A stretch of 64,000 nt of DNA from Cladopsammia gracilis (GCA_022457155.1 JAJGOT010000171.1:248001-312000), one strand, 5' to 3'; counted from the stretch's first letter, positions 31,521 through 45,429 are shown. Notes: generated by a model from the sequence alone, not told the origin. Made by a program: numbers and translations.

Positions 31521-34500
31521 TGTCGAATAATTTTCGTAAAGTGGCTGTTCTAAAAAAATATATAAACTAAAGCTACACGGCAAAGAGTTCTACTGACAAA
31601 TTTTGGGGGCCTGTTGCTTGTTTTAGTTTTCCACACATTTCTCTGTAATTTTTCCCGAGAAATTTTAGTCGGTGGGAAGAAACATTTTTGCAGAGAAATG
31701 TACATGTATTCGAAAGACGACCCCCGCTAGTCGCAAAAAGTATAAAGAAGCCTTTAGAATTGCTTTCCCAAGAAGTTCTACGAGATATTTGTTCCCTTTA
31801 GATCATCAAAATACTGAAAATAGAATTGTGACTAGTCACTATTATCTCTTTGACTCAGTTTAGCATGCTCGATATGTATTGTATGACCCTTTGATGATTT
31901 TTGGGATATAAATCTCTTTTTGTGCTGTGTAGCCATTTATAGAATTGTTTCTCTATACCTTCGTTATGCTATGTTATTCTTGGCATATTATGTTAGAGCC
32001 TCTTTGGCTAACTTTTTCTGCAAGATAAGTAGTGATCGGCCGCAGCTTTTCTTATGAATATGCTAGGATCAATCAATCTCTCAGACCGTGATTTAGTATC
32101 TAAGTCTGCGGTGTGCAAGACTTGCGAGATCGAAGTGCCCTACGGGCTATCTCCTGTAAGTTCTTCCCGTCATGCATTGCTGTCATATTATCTCTGAATA
32201 TTGTTTTGGATGTTACAATTAAGCATTTAGGTAAGGGTACGCGGTTTCATGAGTTTAAATCCTCATTTGTTGTTATTGTTAGTGACGAGGAGTGTCCAGG
32301 AGTTATTTCGAGTGATCACGAGAGACGATGTCATTATTAGGCCGTTATCACGTCATTTTCAATCGAAATGGGGTAAACCGTACATGATGAACGCTTTTGG
32401 ACCGTTTGGCGAGAATACCGTAAATGTCTTGAATTTCCGAATAGTGAGAATGATGCAAGAAAGCGTAAGAAAATTATGTTGTCAGACGTGGTTGCTTTGT
32501 ATGAAAAGTGAATAATTGGTAAAGGATCACACACGAAATGCTGTTGGTGTACGTAGGATCTAGAGAAGATCTAATTAGCCAAAAATGTGAACATAAATAG
32601 AGTAAGCAAGGCTGCTACTACAGCGACTTTCAGTTTGGGCTCCGTATCATGTCGTTGCCGCGTGAAGTGTTCTACACAATATCAGCCTTGCTTACTTTAT
32701 TTGCTTTGTATGGATATCTTGGGCGCATTCCATTTAGCCAAAAAGGTAGAAATTTCGGTTGAAAGTCGAATAGAGCAGATAATTTCCGGAAAATCTGTTC
32801 GGAAATTGTGGACTACCTCCACTATTTTTTTTTTCGATTCGTTATCCGTACCATTTGAACGATAGTTCCGTTTCCAGGCTCTCTTGAAGGACTTTCGCGC
32901 GGTTTTAGTGGTCTTTTCAATATGGCGTCTCATCAACAATGTGGTTCTTGCTTGTTCATCTCCGACACTATGGACCACAGAAACGCTACCCCAGCACTTG
33001 TTTTACCCGAGGAATAGACTGCCTACCCCTCGTATTCCCGGTTGAAATCCTTCCAGCGTTAATTATTTCTCTGCACGAGATCTCACATGTGCCTCTTGTC
33101 ATTCGAAGATGATTCCGAAATTCACTCGGTGTGTAGGTGGGAATAGGTATCTCAAAAATAACAGCACGAGATCTTCTTCTTCGTCAAAAAATTCACTGAT
33201 TTCCCACCTCAAAATCTTCAGTTAGTTCGATGACTCTGCAAGAAAGCTTGCGTCTGCCATATTGACTGAAAAGCAGAAATCTGTGGAATTTCGTGCTATA
33301 AATTGAGTGAACGGCCTGGATACCAGGATAATCTCATCGGTTGGTCGGTATATTTGGAAAATCAATTACCATTATGTAACGGTCACCCTAACCGGTTTTT
33401 TCCTACAAATGGTAAGCACCCCTTATAACTAAAGGGCTATTTTTACAGGTATACATGCTGGATCTAGTACACAACTTCTTTCAAGACATTTCTTACTTCT
33501 GCTTTAGACATACAATATAAGTGAATATTCTGACGGGTCATGTGGCTTGTGAAACAGGTAAAATAAATTATTGAGACAAGGTTTAGCCTGCCAAAAATGT
33601 TTTTTATTTCAGGCTTAAAGCCACAAAATAAAGGGGGAAGTTGCCATTGAACATGTGTATGGCTAGCTTTTCTTCAAAGGAAGGGCGGCTGTACGCTATA
33701 CTGTCATTGAGTTAACAGACATTCTCACAGACACCTCAATAAAACAGAAACAGTTCATAGAAATACACACAACAATTCCGATACAAATGATAAAGATATG
33801 GACACTCTGTTCTGTCCCTTTTGTGCCCTAATACAGAGTTTGATTGCACTTGTGGTCTGGTTGAGATGTCTGGGCCCTGTTGCATAAAGCACCTTAAGTG
33901 TGATGTACTGCAATCGTTTCCTGCATTCCAAATGATTTTCTTACTATCCCTTTGTGTTTCCTATACACTCTTTGTTTTATAAGAATGTATATTTTTAATG
34001 CTCAGGTTGGATATTCTTATTGGTTTGCCGACTTTAGGCTGAAAATATTTTTGTGTACATTCTTAGATTACAGAGTATAGTATTTCATGAAGCCTCCATA
34101 ACACCCATGCTTTTATATTTATTTTACACTTTATGTACATATTTATACACACTGACATACACGTTATTGTGCTACCGCGATTTAATTGTCATTCATGGAC
34201 GTCTACAAACTTCTATAGAGTATTAAAAAAACGACCAACTGTCATGGATATCTTTTGTACCTTTTATCCGAATTGCCGATATGTCGATCATATGAATGTC
34301 TAGTACTAGTTTTTATCGTTTTGTTATAGCCAGTTTTGTTAGAAAAACGAAAGAATTTACCATACTTTTCAATGGTATATTAAAGTTCATTTAAAATATT
34401 ATGTGATTTTATTGTATTTATTTTCCATCAGCACGCAAAAAATGTACTTAACAAAATCTCAGCCTTGGGTATATTCGCCAAGCTCAGCATCAATATTCTT

Positions 34501-34523
34501 CTCGTAAAAAGATTCTTATACTA

Positions 34524-34524
<1 letters not shown>
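31521..34524. other. No gene recognised
   Basis: AT-rich sequence with only short open frames. A small inverted repeat brackets about 32595-32704 (AGTAAGCAAGGCTG and its complement). Nothing else is supported. Confidence 0.5.

Positions 34525-34597
<73 letters not shown>
34525..34597. repeat. (TA)n microsatellite
   Basis: About 36 uninterrupted TA units. The open frame through it (repeating Tyr-Ile) is not a gene. Confidence 0.98.
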
Positions 34598-34600
<3 letters not shown>

Positions 34601-34806
34601 GTACTCGTTAATGCGTCATTGGTCAAGTTATCCATGATAACGCGCAAGAAAATCCTCCGAAACGCAGAGAATGGTTGCAGACATGGCAAAAAATTGGGTG
34701 ACATTTGCCTCTAATTTTTTTACCTCGTCCCCAGACCCCCAATTAGACCCTTAAAATCAATGCGAAAACGCTATTTTTTTAAAGGGCAAATCAAAATTTC
34801 GCCCAT

Positions 34807-35409
34807 TTATGGATTACTTTTCGGAAATCGACACTCGGATTCCAGTAATTTGGTTATTATTCTATCTGGAAACGTTAAAATATTTTAACAACTTAAAAAA
34901 AAAAAGTCCCGTCATTTTGACCTTGAAGTGACCAATGTCAAGTAAAGGCTTATATGAAGTTCAACCGCGCGGTCATCGCTTTTAGCGGTATAACTCATTT
35001 TAATAGGTATAATGTCAATATCCACACTCGGTTTTGAAGAGACTGGGATCTTGTGAACATTTTAGTGGGAAATATGATTTAGTTGGAGCGAAAAATATCC
35101 CGTCATTTTGCTATTTTGTCAGTGCACTATGTTTCGACTGAGCCAATTTTGGCTTCTATTAGTCTGTATCTATTCGCATGCTCTACTGTCAGTGCATGGC
35201 CTGGCAATTTATGAATTACTTTTCGGAAATCCACACTAGGATTCCAGTAATATGGTTATTACTCTATCAAGAAACGTTAAAATATTCTAATAACTTTTAA
35301 AAAAAGTACCGTCATTTTTACCTTGAAGTGAGCAATTTCGTATAAAGGCTTGTATGGAGTTCGACCGCGCGGTCATTGCTTTAAGCGTTCTAACTCATTT
35401 TAACAGGCA
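34807..35409 (+). repeat. Direct duplication of about 205 bp
   Basis: 34807-35010 and 35208-35409 are copies of each other, about 85% identical, sharing ATTACTTTTCGGAAATC, ACGTTAAAATATT and GACCGCGCGGTCAT. About 200 bp of unrelated sequence lies between. Non-coding. Family not recognised. Confidence 0.85.
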
Positions 35410-36760
35410 CTTTTCAGCCGGAAAGATTTCCGTTTAACCCCGCACATTAGTTATGCATACCGTTCTTAAAACTAAAACAAAAACCAAAACAATAGCGCAT
35501 AAATACATAATTATGAGCAACAGTTCATTTTGGTAACGCGCACGCCCGGAGCAAATGTCTCGTCTGAGGGATCAATATTTTGGAATGAAATCTCACTTAG
35601 TTATGCAGCCGGGCCCTTGACCTTTACATAAGAATTTCATAAAATCTGGTTTCATTCAAGTACATATACCATCCAAATACTCTTTAATCACTGCTACATA
35701 AAAACCCTGATTTCCTACAGGTATGGAAATATGCTTCAAAATTTCCTCTCATTTAATACATGAGATGAGCACAATTTTTCTACATTAAGATCATCCACTT
35801 TACCAAGTTAGAATCCATAATATATATATATAGCCCAAGCCTAACAGCGTCGCACTTTGAACAAGCTTAACTAAGGTGAAAGGTTGGAAGCACAAGAATT
35901 AAGATTGACGAACGGGCTATTTTCAATTTTAGCAATTCTCAAAAACAGTATTACGCGACCGTCTGCACAGTACATTTTTATAGACCGTACAAAAGTTCAC
36001 AAAAACAACTTTTCTCTGTCTGGAATAACTAGTACCACTACTTTCCGAATAAAATACAGTTTTTGTTTGGCAAAAATTGCTCGAGAAACTGATTTGAAAA
36101 TCAGAAATTGCAAAAATACACAAACATATTTGCATAAGGCGATGCGAGTGAAGATGGAACTGTACTATAAAATCAGTCTTGTTTTGTTTATATAAAATCG
36201 CTTTTAAATCTATCTAATGAATGAACAAACACATAAAAATGGACAACATAATCTTCTTTCGAAAAAATATTTTGAAATCTCCATTAGTTTACGTTTAAAA
36301 GCAAAACGCGTACCATTTAATTATAGCTCATCGAGTTCAAGCTTTCTTCGATGAAATTCAAGAGATCGATACAACTGAATTCAAGCACGTTTTAAAATCA
36401 ATTCTCCAAAACTAACAATAACACCAATAAAAAGTCACTCACAGATTGATATCAACATAAATTCTCATCGAAAACTGTAATCTGTTTTACCTTTAGTCCC
36501 TCGCTTGCTTGGAAATTCAAATCTCCGCTTCGGGTTCTGAAATCCGTAGAAAACAAACATCTCCCGCATTGATAAAAAACAAGATTTTATCCCTGAAAGC
36601 TCGTCTTTTTACACTAAAGCGGCTTCTGAGTATCCCTTAATTAGTATCCTTGTCTTGAGTAGCAAACCGCGAAATATTCAGGGAAATAACGCCTTTAATG
36701 TAAACGGTTTTCTCCGCTTAGTAAATTCACAGTAAAACATCAAAGTGTTTTTCTAGCTGA
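35410..36760. other. No gene recognised
   Basis: AT-rich. The longest frame (plus 35884-36195) shows no recognisable family. The stretch 36395-36490 is related in direct orientation to 38672-38765 (GATATCAACATAAATTC core). Confidence 0.5.
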
Positions 36761-37040
36761 CGTGACATTCAGCCGTGTAACCGCGCGAAAAACAAAGCCT
36801 CGCTCTGGTTTCAACATGACGTTGTACGCGCATGTTTTCCGACGTCATACGCGCCCGCGAGCTAGTCCTGCGCGAAGGCAAGCTAGTCCTGCGCGACGGC
36901 GGAGGGTGGCGGCCGGCACACGCGCGCCCGCGAAACATTCCGCTAGCCATGACCATGAAAAATGAAGGGCATCGGTTCTGTGAGTATGGAGCTGCGCAGC
37001 CAGGCCTTCGGCCTGGCAAGTGCTCCGCTATTATGCAACT
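36761..37040. other. GC-rich, CpG-rich island-like block
   Basis: A sharp rise in GC and CpG within AT-rich surroundings, with CGCGCGAAAAAC, repeated CTAGTCCTGCGCGA, and a short hairpin CCAGGCCTTCGGCCTGG near 37000. Open frames are present on both strands but none is convincing. It could be a promoter-like island or part of a mobile element. No transcript evidence is available. Confidence 0.4.
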
Positions 37041-38494
37041 TCTCACAAAGTTTCACATTAAAATGATAGCAATACATGTATATTGACTGATGATTATTTG
37101 CATTTATTTGGTTTGCATTTCTTAATATAAACGAGACATTTATAAATACGGTCAGGAACAGTACAGAGCATTAACATATACCAACAACTAACAGCGGTTC
37201 ACGTCGCTCATACGCAGACGTCCTTTAATAGAAGTCCTACGTTCGTGGGGGAGGAAAGATTGCGTGACGAGCCGTCACGGCTGCGTAGGAGGCTACGTCG
37301 CTCATCGAATCTGTTTCACTGCAAGAGCCAGTTTCATCGCAGACGCTGTTTTCATTACAAAAACATTTCGTCCGAATTTCACAATGAATATTCACATTCA
37401 GTTATGACACTGTTGTTTTATATAGTCCTTTACTCTCTCAAACCAGTATGCAGCTATAAAAGTGACCATGTTTTCAAGGTTTAAAAAAATCGGGCCGGCA
37501 AATCGGCAAATCGAATTGATCGAAACAAATACGGCCCTAATTATCGAAAGAAAAGGATTTTTGGGATTTAAATTAGCACAAATGACAAAAAAGCACAACG
37601 TTAAAGGAAACGCGAGTTATGATTTCAAAAGCGCTCGCACTGCCCGCTCTCTGGAAGGTAAACACAGGGAAAACCCATCAAAGTGGTCCTCCAACATGGC
37701 GGACGGTAATTCAAGGGTCACCTGAGCGCACACACTCTATTGGAATTCGCGCATTTAATTAAAATCGACGTGTTTATTGACCTTTATTGAGATAAGCGGT
37801 TTAAGGTTAAAAGAATGTCTCAAGAATGTCTAAGCTGAGAGCGCCGGAACTTTCGTTCATTCAGGCCAGTGATTTCTGGCGCGGATTTCTGGCGCGGACT
37901 CGACTCTGTCTGTGAGTGACTCGTGAGTATTTTGCTATCAATATTTAATTCAACTCAAAACACAAATTCTCCTTACTGGTCCCCATACATTTCGTATAAG
38001 ACAAATCAGGAGAAATTGTTAAAGGATCAAGAGAACTCATCTTGGGTGATCATTATCGTTATTCTTATCACCTCTGTACTTAATAGTACATTGATACTAC
38101 AAGGAGAAATTTGGTACTGATCACTACTGGCGCTTAAAAGAATAATTCAAAATGCACATACTGTAATCTACAAAGCAAAAAGTCACAGGTTTTTATACCG
38201 AGATAAACCCAAAATTGAACAGATATACATAAATTAACTTAAAAAACATAGACATTTTCATGCCCCTCACATTTTACATTAAAGCATTCAGAGCTTTTCA
38301 AACCCAATTCACAAATTCTTTTAAAACCCTTCCCTTTCTCAATACTTCTCAGACCTCTACAAAATAAAATATCGCCAAATAAATTGCCCTCTTCCAACGT
38401 TCTCTAAAATCTCAGTTAACTAAATCAAGCTATGAATATATCGCTTCATCACGCCACAAACCTGCGCTCGCTAAACCCCTTTCAAACAAGAGGC
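37041..38494. other. No gene recognised
   Basis: AT-rich. Contains a GGGGGAGG...GCGTGACGAGCC motif (37236-37275) typical of interspersed cnidarian repeats, otherwise nothing that I can name. Confidence 0.45.
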
Positions 38495-38612
38495 TAGCTG
38501 ATAGCCTGTACTTATGCGCTTGCATAAGAACGTTTTATGGTTTATTTTAACTGGGTCACGCACCCCTTCCCTCTCAACGAATTTTGCGTGACATGTAAGT
38601 CTTGTTTTGTTT
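38495..38612 (-). repeat. Dispersed repeat, inverted copy of 57990-58130
   Basis: Shares TGGGTCACGCACCCCTTCCC, ATTTTGCGTGACA and a CTTATGCGCTTGCATAAG-like hairpin with the reverse complement of 57990-58130. A non-coding interspersed element. Confidence 0.75.
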
Positions 38613-39714
38613 ACATATTATCAGATATCATTTATTACGACTGAATTTACAACTGAACTTAAACACGTTTTATAAGCACTTCTCTAAAATTAGCGACAAC
38701 AGAAAGAAAAATTCAATCACAAATTGATATCAACATAAATTCCCATCGAAAAATGTAATTTCTTTTCCGGTGAAGTCCAAATGCCAGTGGCTTGACTCGG
38801 CTATTTGAAAATAAGAACGTGATTACGGGCACGCCGAAAATAACGAGGTCGCATGTCAACCAATCAGACCAGTGAAAGTCCTCCCGCGGGATACGGGAAA
38901 CTTTAAAAAAACAAGGCAATTTGTGACTACAAAAAGCGGGACGAAAGCTAAAAATGGAAACAAGGACCTTACCGAAACCTTGACTCATGCCGCTATGCGC
39001 ATGAGTAAAAAATCATCAACCTTTAAATATGTCCCTTTGTCAAACCACAAACATCCCCTCCCTAAACCACTTTCAAAAAACATGCAACTCGACTCTTGTT
39101 TTCTTATTGACAATATCTAACACAAATCTGCTAACAAATATGCACTAGGAATGTCCCCACAAACTCACTAAAAAGTCTATTAATAGTATCTAACGCATTT
39201 TTTGGCTAACAAAAATGCATAAAGAATGCATGTTAGCCCACATAAACTCCTGTAAGTTAAACATTAACTTGCAGGAGATAAAAATGGATCTTTATCACGG
39301 ATGTGAACGTCTAAGATCAAAGTCTGAAGCTGCCGTGTCTCTATTGGAATCATGACCTCTTGCAGTTATGGTTTAGCTCCTTGTTTTATGCTGTTTTTGA
39401 GTAATGTTTCCTGGAGCTTGAAGAACCTCCGTTGTTTCAGCATGACGTTATTGCATCCCGACGTGGCTTGTACAGATATGGTGATCTGTTTCGAAAATCT
39501 CACGGATGCTAGTGAATTCTTACGTTTTTCAACTTGATTATATTACGCCACAGCCAACCCGTGAATAGGAAATGCTAACACGTAACGCAATATTGCGGTA
39601 AGCTTATGTCTTCAATTAGCTCCCAAATAGTGCCAATATCTCTTTTGAAAAAATCGAAACGCTGAAATCGCTTATAAAATGCTACTTAAAATGCTTGCTT
39701 GATAAATTTTTGTT

Positions 39715-40760
39715 AAATAAATCAACAAAATTATTACGTCTTTTGCATACTATTGAATAATTAAACCGTAATGGCAATGATTCAGTACTCCAAAATGGAA
39801 CAAAAGCCAAATCCATACTCTTGCATAATCAAACCGAAAGATTGATACTCCATTAGCTAAGTCGGCAAAATCTCACCTCTCTTGCATACTGTTGCATAAT
39901 CATGACATCTTAACATTTAAGTAATGATCCGCATAAGAAGGATAGCGCTGAACGGCAATGCTAAAAGTTAAGATTCAAGGTGCATTTGAGACCCAATCGC
40001 ACAACATGCAATTTTTTAAAGATATTGTATTTCGGGAACTTCATCAAAGAAGCAAAATTATTAGCTATTGTCTTCTGCTATTGATTGGTTAAGCGCGAAC
40101 ATTTCCTAAAATTTATCTGACGCAAATGGATTTTCTTTATTTTTATAATGAAATATAATTATGAACCATCAGCCCCTCCTCTATTCTTGAAACCAAAGAT
40201 ATTCTATGTGGGAAAGAGCCAATGCCGCAGAACAATGAAGTTTGCTATCGTTCTTATGCGGAGCATTACTTAATACCCATTCAAAACTAAAATTACTAAT
40301 TACTGTTTTCCTCAAAAATCTCGACAAACTATCAACACACTAAACAACAATCTTTAGGAACGAAATTTTACTGCTAAACGAATCCAATACGTATATTTAA
40401 CTAAACACAAAAATTCACTCTGCAATCTCCGCGAGAATTAAACATGACATCACCTATTTATACTTTACAATCTCTCAAATCTCTCAAAAGTGTTGAAGAA
40501 ATTTGATATTATATTTCGTTATTTTCCTTAATTGATTATTCCTCAATTTATTATATTATCGCTCATATGAAAACACAAACTTTCCTGTGCCATTTAACTT
40601 CCTCAAAACGTCTCCATTCATTATAAAAATACACCGTGAATTTCTAAAACTGCGTTTCCCAAGAACATACATTTGACCTTTTTTACCCTTCTAAACGAGG
40701 TCTAATGGCTTTACGAAAAATGATTGACAAGAAAAACACAAATTTCTTAAACCTGTGAAG
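39715..40760 (-). repeat. Repeat related in inverted orientation to parts of the piggyBac-type element
   Basis: 39776-39940 is the reverse complement of 49870-50040 (for example CAAAAGCCAAATCCATACTC). 39720-39780 also matches 43220-43290, and 40560-40700 matches 43050-43190 inverted (AAAGTTTGTGTTTT core). It looks like an older inverted copy of the same repeat family as the element starting at 42919. 38613-39714 and 39945-40559 hold no recognised gene. Confidence 0.65.
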
Positions 40761-40930
40761 ATCAATTAAGCCGTCTCGGACACATCCACTTAAAAACATT
40801 TTTTTTTCCCACATATTTATTGCCATTATTTTTCATACAAAAATGTTTACAAAGACTCTCAATTTAATATCTTAAACAATGTATCTAATGTACATGTACA
40901 ATAGTTAGCCTACACGTGCTGACTTATGAT

Positions 40931-42590
40931 CTAGTTGTTATTTATTATGTAAAAATACCATCTAGCCTGAAATTTTTTCTGCGTGTTACTTTTTGCTGCT
41001 ATATATTTCTCAGTTCTATATTTCAAGTCAACTAATTCTTTAAATATATCACAATTTGGAATTTTTGAATGTTTCCGACACAACCAAATGTGCAATTTAG
41101 TTAGGATTAAAAAATAATTCAACAATTCACTTTTTTCTAATTTTCCAATAAATACGTCTTGTAGCGTAAACTCCTCGCGTTGGCCTGAAAGTACGAACCA
41201 GAAATTTTCAAACTTTTTCCAAAAGAGAGATGTCAAAGAACATTGATAAAATAGGTGATACACCGTTTCTGATTCAACTTCGCAGAATGTACAAGTATCG
41301 TATGGAATATAACCTATTTTAGCTAGTCGCGTATTAGTGAATGTAATATTATCTAACAGTTTGAATTGAAAGCTTCTAACAAAAGTTTCGGATGAAACAG
41401 ACTTTAAATTAATAAAAGCATTCGACACTTTTACATCATCTAATCCAAAATCCTCTTTCAGTTTAATAAAGCCCCTCGATACAGTTGCCCTTTTTGAAAT
41501 TAGCAATTCATAAAATTGTTTACTTTTACATATGACTGGATCAAATATTTTTCCTTCATAATGAAATTGTAGTGAATATATTTCACTTTCATTTACATCC
41601 AAAACTTTTAAGTGGGGAGGAATAGCACATCGAATCCCTGACCACGTTAAAAAGTTTGTGTGTCGTAATCCTTCCCTTTTTGCAATGTTATATGATTCCA
41701 CGTTATCCTTATTAAACTGCATCTGGTTGGTACAAATAATTCTAACTTTAACATAATTCTCGTAGTATATACTCTTACCTTCTATTTTAATTAACTTATT
41801 GTTCCAGATTATACTTCCAGATATAAGAGGCTTAGTAGAAAAAACATTTCTAAAGTCAGCCCACCATTGGAGAAATTCACTGTAAAAAGTAGAATGAATG
41901 TTGTAATCTTTAACATCATAATTGCATCTAAATAAAAAAGTTCCTCCGTAATTCTCTAGCAGGCAATTAATATAGGCTTTCCATGGTGCAGAATCCTGAG
42001 AAAAAATCCTTCCAAGCCAGGTTAATCTTAACGACTTAATTGAAGTTTCTAAATCTATTAGCCCTAGCCCTCCAAATTGGATATCATTAATTGTTGCTGC
42101 TCGCGCAATTTTATCAGGCCCATTCCATAAGAAGTTATATATAATAGTGTTAAGTTGCTTTATGAAATCTTGCGGAGTTGGAAGAACTGAGAACACATAT
42201 ATCATCTTCGAAAGCAAAAAGGATTTAATAATTGTAACTTTACCAAACAGCGAGAGACCTCTGCAACGCCACAGCCGCGTCTGTAGCCTAATATCTTTTA
42301 ATTTATCATAAAATTTTTTTGCAATTTTTCAGTTTCATTATATGTAAATGCTATTCCAAATGCTTTTACAGTTTTAACCCATTTTAGTCCCAAAGGTGCC
42401 GCTGTATTATTTCGGTAGGAGCCAATCCACATAGCTTCAGTTTTGGTGTAGTTGACCTTTAATCCAGAACAAATTTCAAATTGATCTAATAAATGAAAAA
42501 TACATTGTGCGCATTCAAGATTAGGCACAAACACGGTGAGGTCATCGGCATAATAAACCTTAACAGCGAAGAAGCCAACTCTTTTTTTCA
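40931..42590 (-). pseudogene. L1/Tx1-type reverse transcriptase, C-terminal part
   Basis: From 42590 down: VKVYYADDLTVFVPN with catalytic YADD, then CSGLKVNYTKTEAMWIGS, a one-base break in an A-run at about 42318, then LQTRLWRCRGLSLFGKVTII, LNTIIYNFLWNGPDKIAR, GGLGLIDLETSIKSLRLTWL and, near the end, the Cys/His motif CTFCEVESETVYHLFYQC. These blocks are those of Tx1/L1-clade ORF2 proteins. Most of the C-terminal 428 residues are open, so the copy is not very old. Confidence 0.85.
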
Positions 42591-42918
42591 AAATTCAAAT
42601 ATAATAAGACTCTCCGAGGAACTAAGTGCAAGTTGTGAGGGAGAAATAACTCTTCAGGAATGTGAGACTATATTAGGCTCTTTTCATACGGGTAAAACGC
42701 CTGGAAATGATGGAATCCCAGTAGAATTTTATAAAACATTTTGGCCTTTATTAGGTGATTTTATGGTTGATTCATTTAACGAGGCTTTTAACAAAAAAGA
42801 AATGTCCCATTCACAAAAACAAGCTGTTATCACACTTATTGAAAAGAAAGAAAAGGATAGAAATCACTTAGAAAATTGGAGACCAATATCATTGATCAAC
42901 GTAGACGCAAAAATTTAA
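42590..42918 (+). pseudogene. L1/Tx1-type RT, inverted upstream part
   Basis: Reads EGEITLQECETILGSFHTGK, then TPGNDGIPVEFYKTFWPLLG and HLENWRPISLINVDAKI, the RT blocks that precede the missing catalytic core. It is on the opposite strand to the rest of the same LINE. The frame stays open to 42918, where the TTAA of the piggyBac-type element interrupts it. Confidence 0.85.
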
Positions 42919-43299
42919 CCCATTGACGACCGCGACTTTTTACGTTTTTGAGTGATTTTCTGCATACAGCATTGAACTTGTCATATCTCACATTACGTTA
43001 CCGCAAAGGTATTAGTCCTTCTTAAATTTCGATATCTCACGTTACCTTATCAGGGTAAAAATAGGTCAAATGCGTTTTCTTGGGAAACGTAGTTTGAGAA
43101 TTTCACAGTGTATTTTACTAACGGAGACGTTTTAAGAAAGTTAAATGGGACAGGAAAGTTTGTGTTTTAATATGAGCGGTATGGCAGAGCAAAATAACAT
43201 GAACTTTGCGTTTTTTCTATTCATTGCTATTACGGTTTGATTGTGCAATAGTATGGGAAACACGTCATAGTTTTGTTGATTTGTCCGACTGAATTTGTT

Positions 43300-44844
43300 T
43301 TGCATGCGGGAGGAAATTTTTGCGGGTTGCGGAGACAGCTAAAATTTCTGCTGGAAGGAAATGTTTGCGGATTTCTGGTCAAGTAAAATAAAATCCAAGG
43401 CATCGGTATTAAACTGCAATTTTACTTCCTGACCGGAGGTTTGTATAATTCCCATAGTTATGGTTGCTGTTCTGGCGCCAATATGAACATAAACAACGAG
43501 AAAACTAGTGAGTGAATTATTATACGTTGTTGTAAAAACGTAACAGTATTATGATAACAGTCTCTGGTTCTTTTGAGGACATGTCTGGAGTTGAATCGGG
43601 AATACAAATGACTGTTGTGTCGGTCGCCTCGGAGTTATGAGAGTTCACTGTTATATGAGAGTTATGAGTTATGAGAGTTCACTGTTAAAAAGTTCCTATG
43701 GATCAATTCAGCTTGGTTTACTCCGCATTCAGCTGTGAAAGGTATGAAATTCGCTTTTATTATAAGCTTTTGTGCTATTCATCGAAATTTAATCTTCTAA
43801 AAGTCAACAGGGTTTTGTTTTTGACAATCAAACTTAATTGTTTTAACCTCTTTGAAAAGCATTCAATTACTGTACCAGGTCGTGCTTTCATTTATACTAA
43901 AATGTACTACCTTCTGAACAATAGTTTACCTTGGGTTAATTTATCGTTCTTAATTAGGTTCGTTCCACTATTCAAGTTGACACCTTGTTAGTAAATTTAT
44001 CATGTCTAGCCGATTTTTCACGTATCAAGCTGTACACACAATAGTTGTTATTACTGTTCTAAATTGGTCTCGTCCGGCACTCACGGTGTTTTTTCAGTTT
44101 TATTTAACTAATCAACGACTTGGCAAGTAATGGTGTCATTTTATGTTTTTCAGTATGAATAGTTTAGCTGACTCATCGAAGTTAAATTTAATAGCTTTTG
44201 TTGTAGGTGAATAACTCGATAATGGTACATCGCTAGTACGTGCGTACAAGTTATTTGCCGACCTTGCAAATCTATTGATACGACACCATTACGTGCTTAA
44301 AAAGCCGCTTGCTGACTTGGCTTTTCTGCTACTTCTTTGTTTGAGGGTTTTCAAATGTAGATTACTTTTAAAAATAGTTTTATGAACAATGGACACTTGG
44401 GTTAAAAATATATTTTGAAATTTACTTTTGCTGAGCTCAAAGAATTTCGCTTGACACTTTCATTATGTTCCTTGGTGTTGAACACTTGTACCTTACGTAT
44501 ATAAGAACCTAGTTTGCAATTGTTAGTTGGATTACATCGTTTGATTACATCGTTGGATTACATCGTAAAGTCACAAGTCAGGAATAAACGCTGTTGGAAC
44601 CGCAAGTCAGGTTTCTTGATCGCCTTCCTGTTGCGTACCAGTTCGTGGTTTGATCCCGTACCTACCGGGAGAGACGGCTCTCCTTTGCAAGCGAGTTGCC
44701 CATTTGAGTTAGTTTTCCCCCGTTATCAAGCGCCGATTCCCCTAAAGGCTTTCCTTAGTCCGACACCGGCAAAACCTTCCGTCACACCGGATCAGAAAAA
44801 GGTTTTTAAAAATACTGCGGTCAGGAATCCCGCATGTTTGATTA
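43300..44844. other. No gene recognised inside the piggyBac-type element
   Basis: AT-rich, with short frames only. A triple near-repeat of GGATTACATCGTTTGATTAC type lies at about 44528-44566. Nothing else is supported. Confidence 0.45.
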
Positions 44845-45000
44845 CTTTAGTACAAATTTTATAATCTGTGTTTAACAGAGAAATTGGTTGCCAGTTTTTC
44901 AAGTCTAACTTGTCGTTCTTCTTGTAAAGCAGGCGGATAATTCCTTGACGTTGTGTGTCAGAGATTGATCCGTGTTTAAAAGAGTAATTTAGTAAATCGT
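44845..45000 (-). pseudogene. L1/Tx1-like RT fragment
   Basis: The minus strand reads NYSFKHGSISDTQRQGIIRL then LKNWQPISLLNTDYKI, the RT block 0-2 segment of Tx1/L1-type LINEs. About 50 residues, no neighbours from the same protein. It differs from the LINE at 40.8-42.9 kb (SLLNTDYKI against SLINVDAKI), so it is another copy or family. Confidence 0.72.
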
Positions 45001-45004
45001 GACT

Positions 45005-45150
45005 TAATAGACCCTAGCCTGCATGACAGGCGCTTTATGAGCCAAGCGGGGCGAGCGAAGCATTTCGCGCGAAGCGCGAGACGAAGGGAGGAAAAAAAAT
45101 AAGCGCCTGTAGACAGTCCATTGTTCTGACTCTTCCGCCCACCAACTCCC
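45005..45150. repeat. Interspersed repeat (TAGCCTGCATGACAGGCG type), copy 1
   Basis: Begins CTAGCCTGCATGACAGGCG and contains GCGAAGCATTTCGCGCGAAG and GCGCGAGACGAAGGG. A second copy occurs at about 45925-46015 (CTAGCCTGCATAACAGGCG, AGCGCGAAGCGCGAGA). A GC-rich short repeat; coding frames over it are spurious. Confidence 0.75.
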
Positions 45151-45429
45151 ACCAATATTAACTGATCGCAGTGATTTGGAAATAACCAATCAAAACACGA
45201 TCTATATCGCAAGTTATGGAGATTTGAGAGTAGATAAGGTAATATGTGGTGTAGGAGAAGTAAATTCGGATGTGCGTAGGCTAATAAATTGATTAAAAGG
45301 TTGTTTGTGTAAAGGGTATTCGTTTATAGCGGTGTGGGAGGAAAGCGTGAAGGGTGAATTGTCTTGTGAGCGTTTAAAGAGGTTTTATAAGACACTGACC
45401 TATTTCTATAGTAAGTGAAGGAAAAAAAC

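Larger units (their letters stand above)
40798..42918 (-). mobile_element. L1/Tx1-like LINE with 5' inversion
   Basis: The 3' end is at the left, with AATAAA and an A-run (as T9 at about 40801-40809 on the plus strand). The 3' two-thirds lie on the minus strand to about 42590. The 5' remainder (42590-42918) lies inverted on the plus strand, the structure left by twin priming. The RT core between the two pieces is missing. A TTAA near its end was used by a later piggyBac-type insertion, and about 50 more bases of the LINE continue at 51485. Confidence 0.82.

Noticed and set aside
34516..34704. Open frame with repeated Tyr-Ile
   Set aside because: It is the (TA)n repeat read as protein.
36762..37086. 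GC-rich frames as a possible host gene
   Set aside because: Several overlapping frames on both strands of similar length, no domain, no splice pattern. Composition alone explains them.
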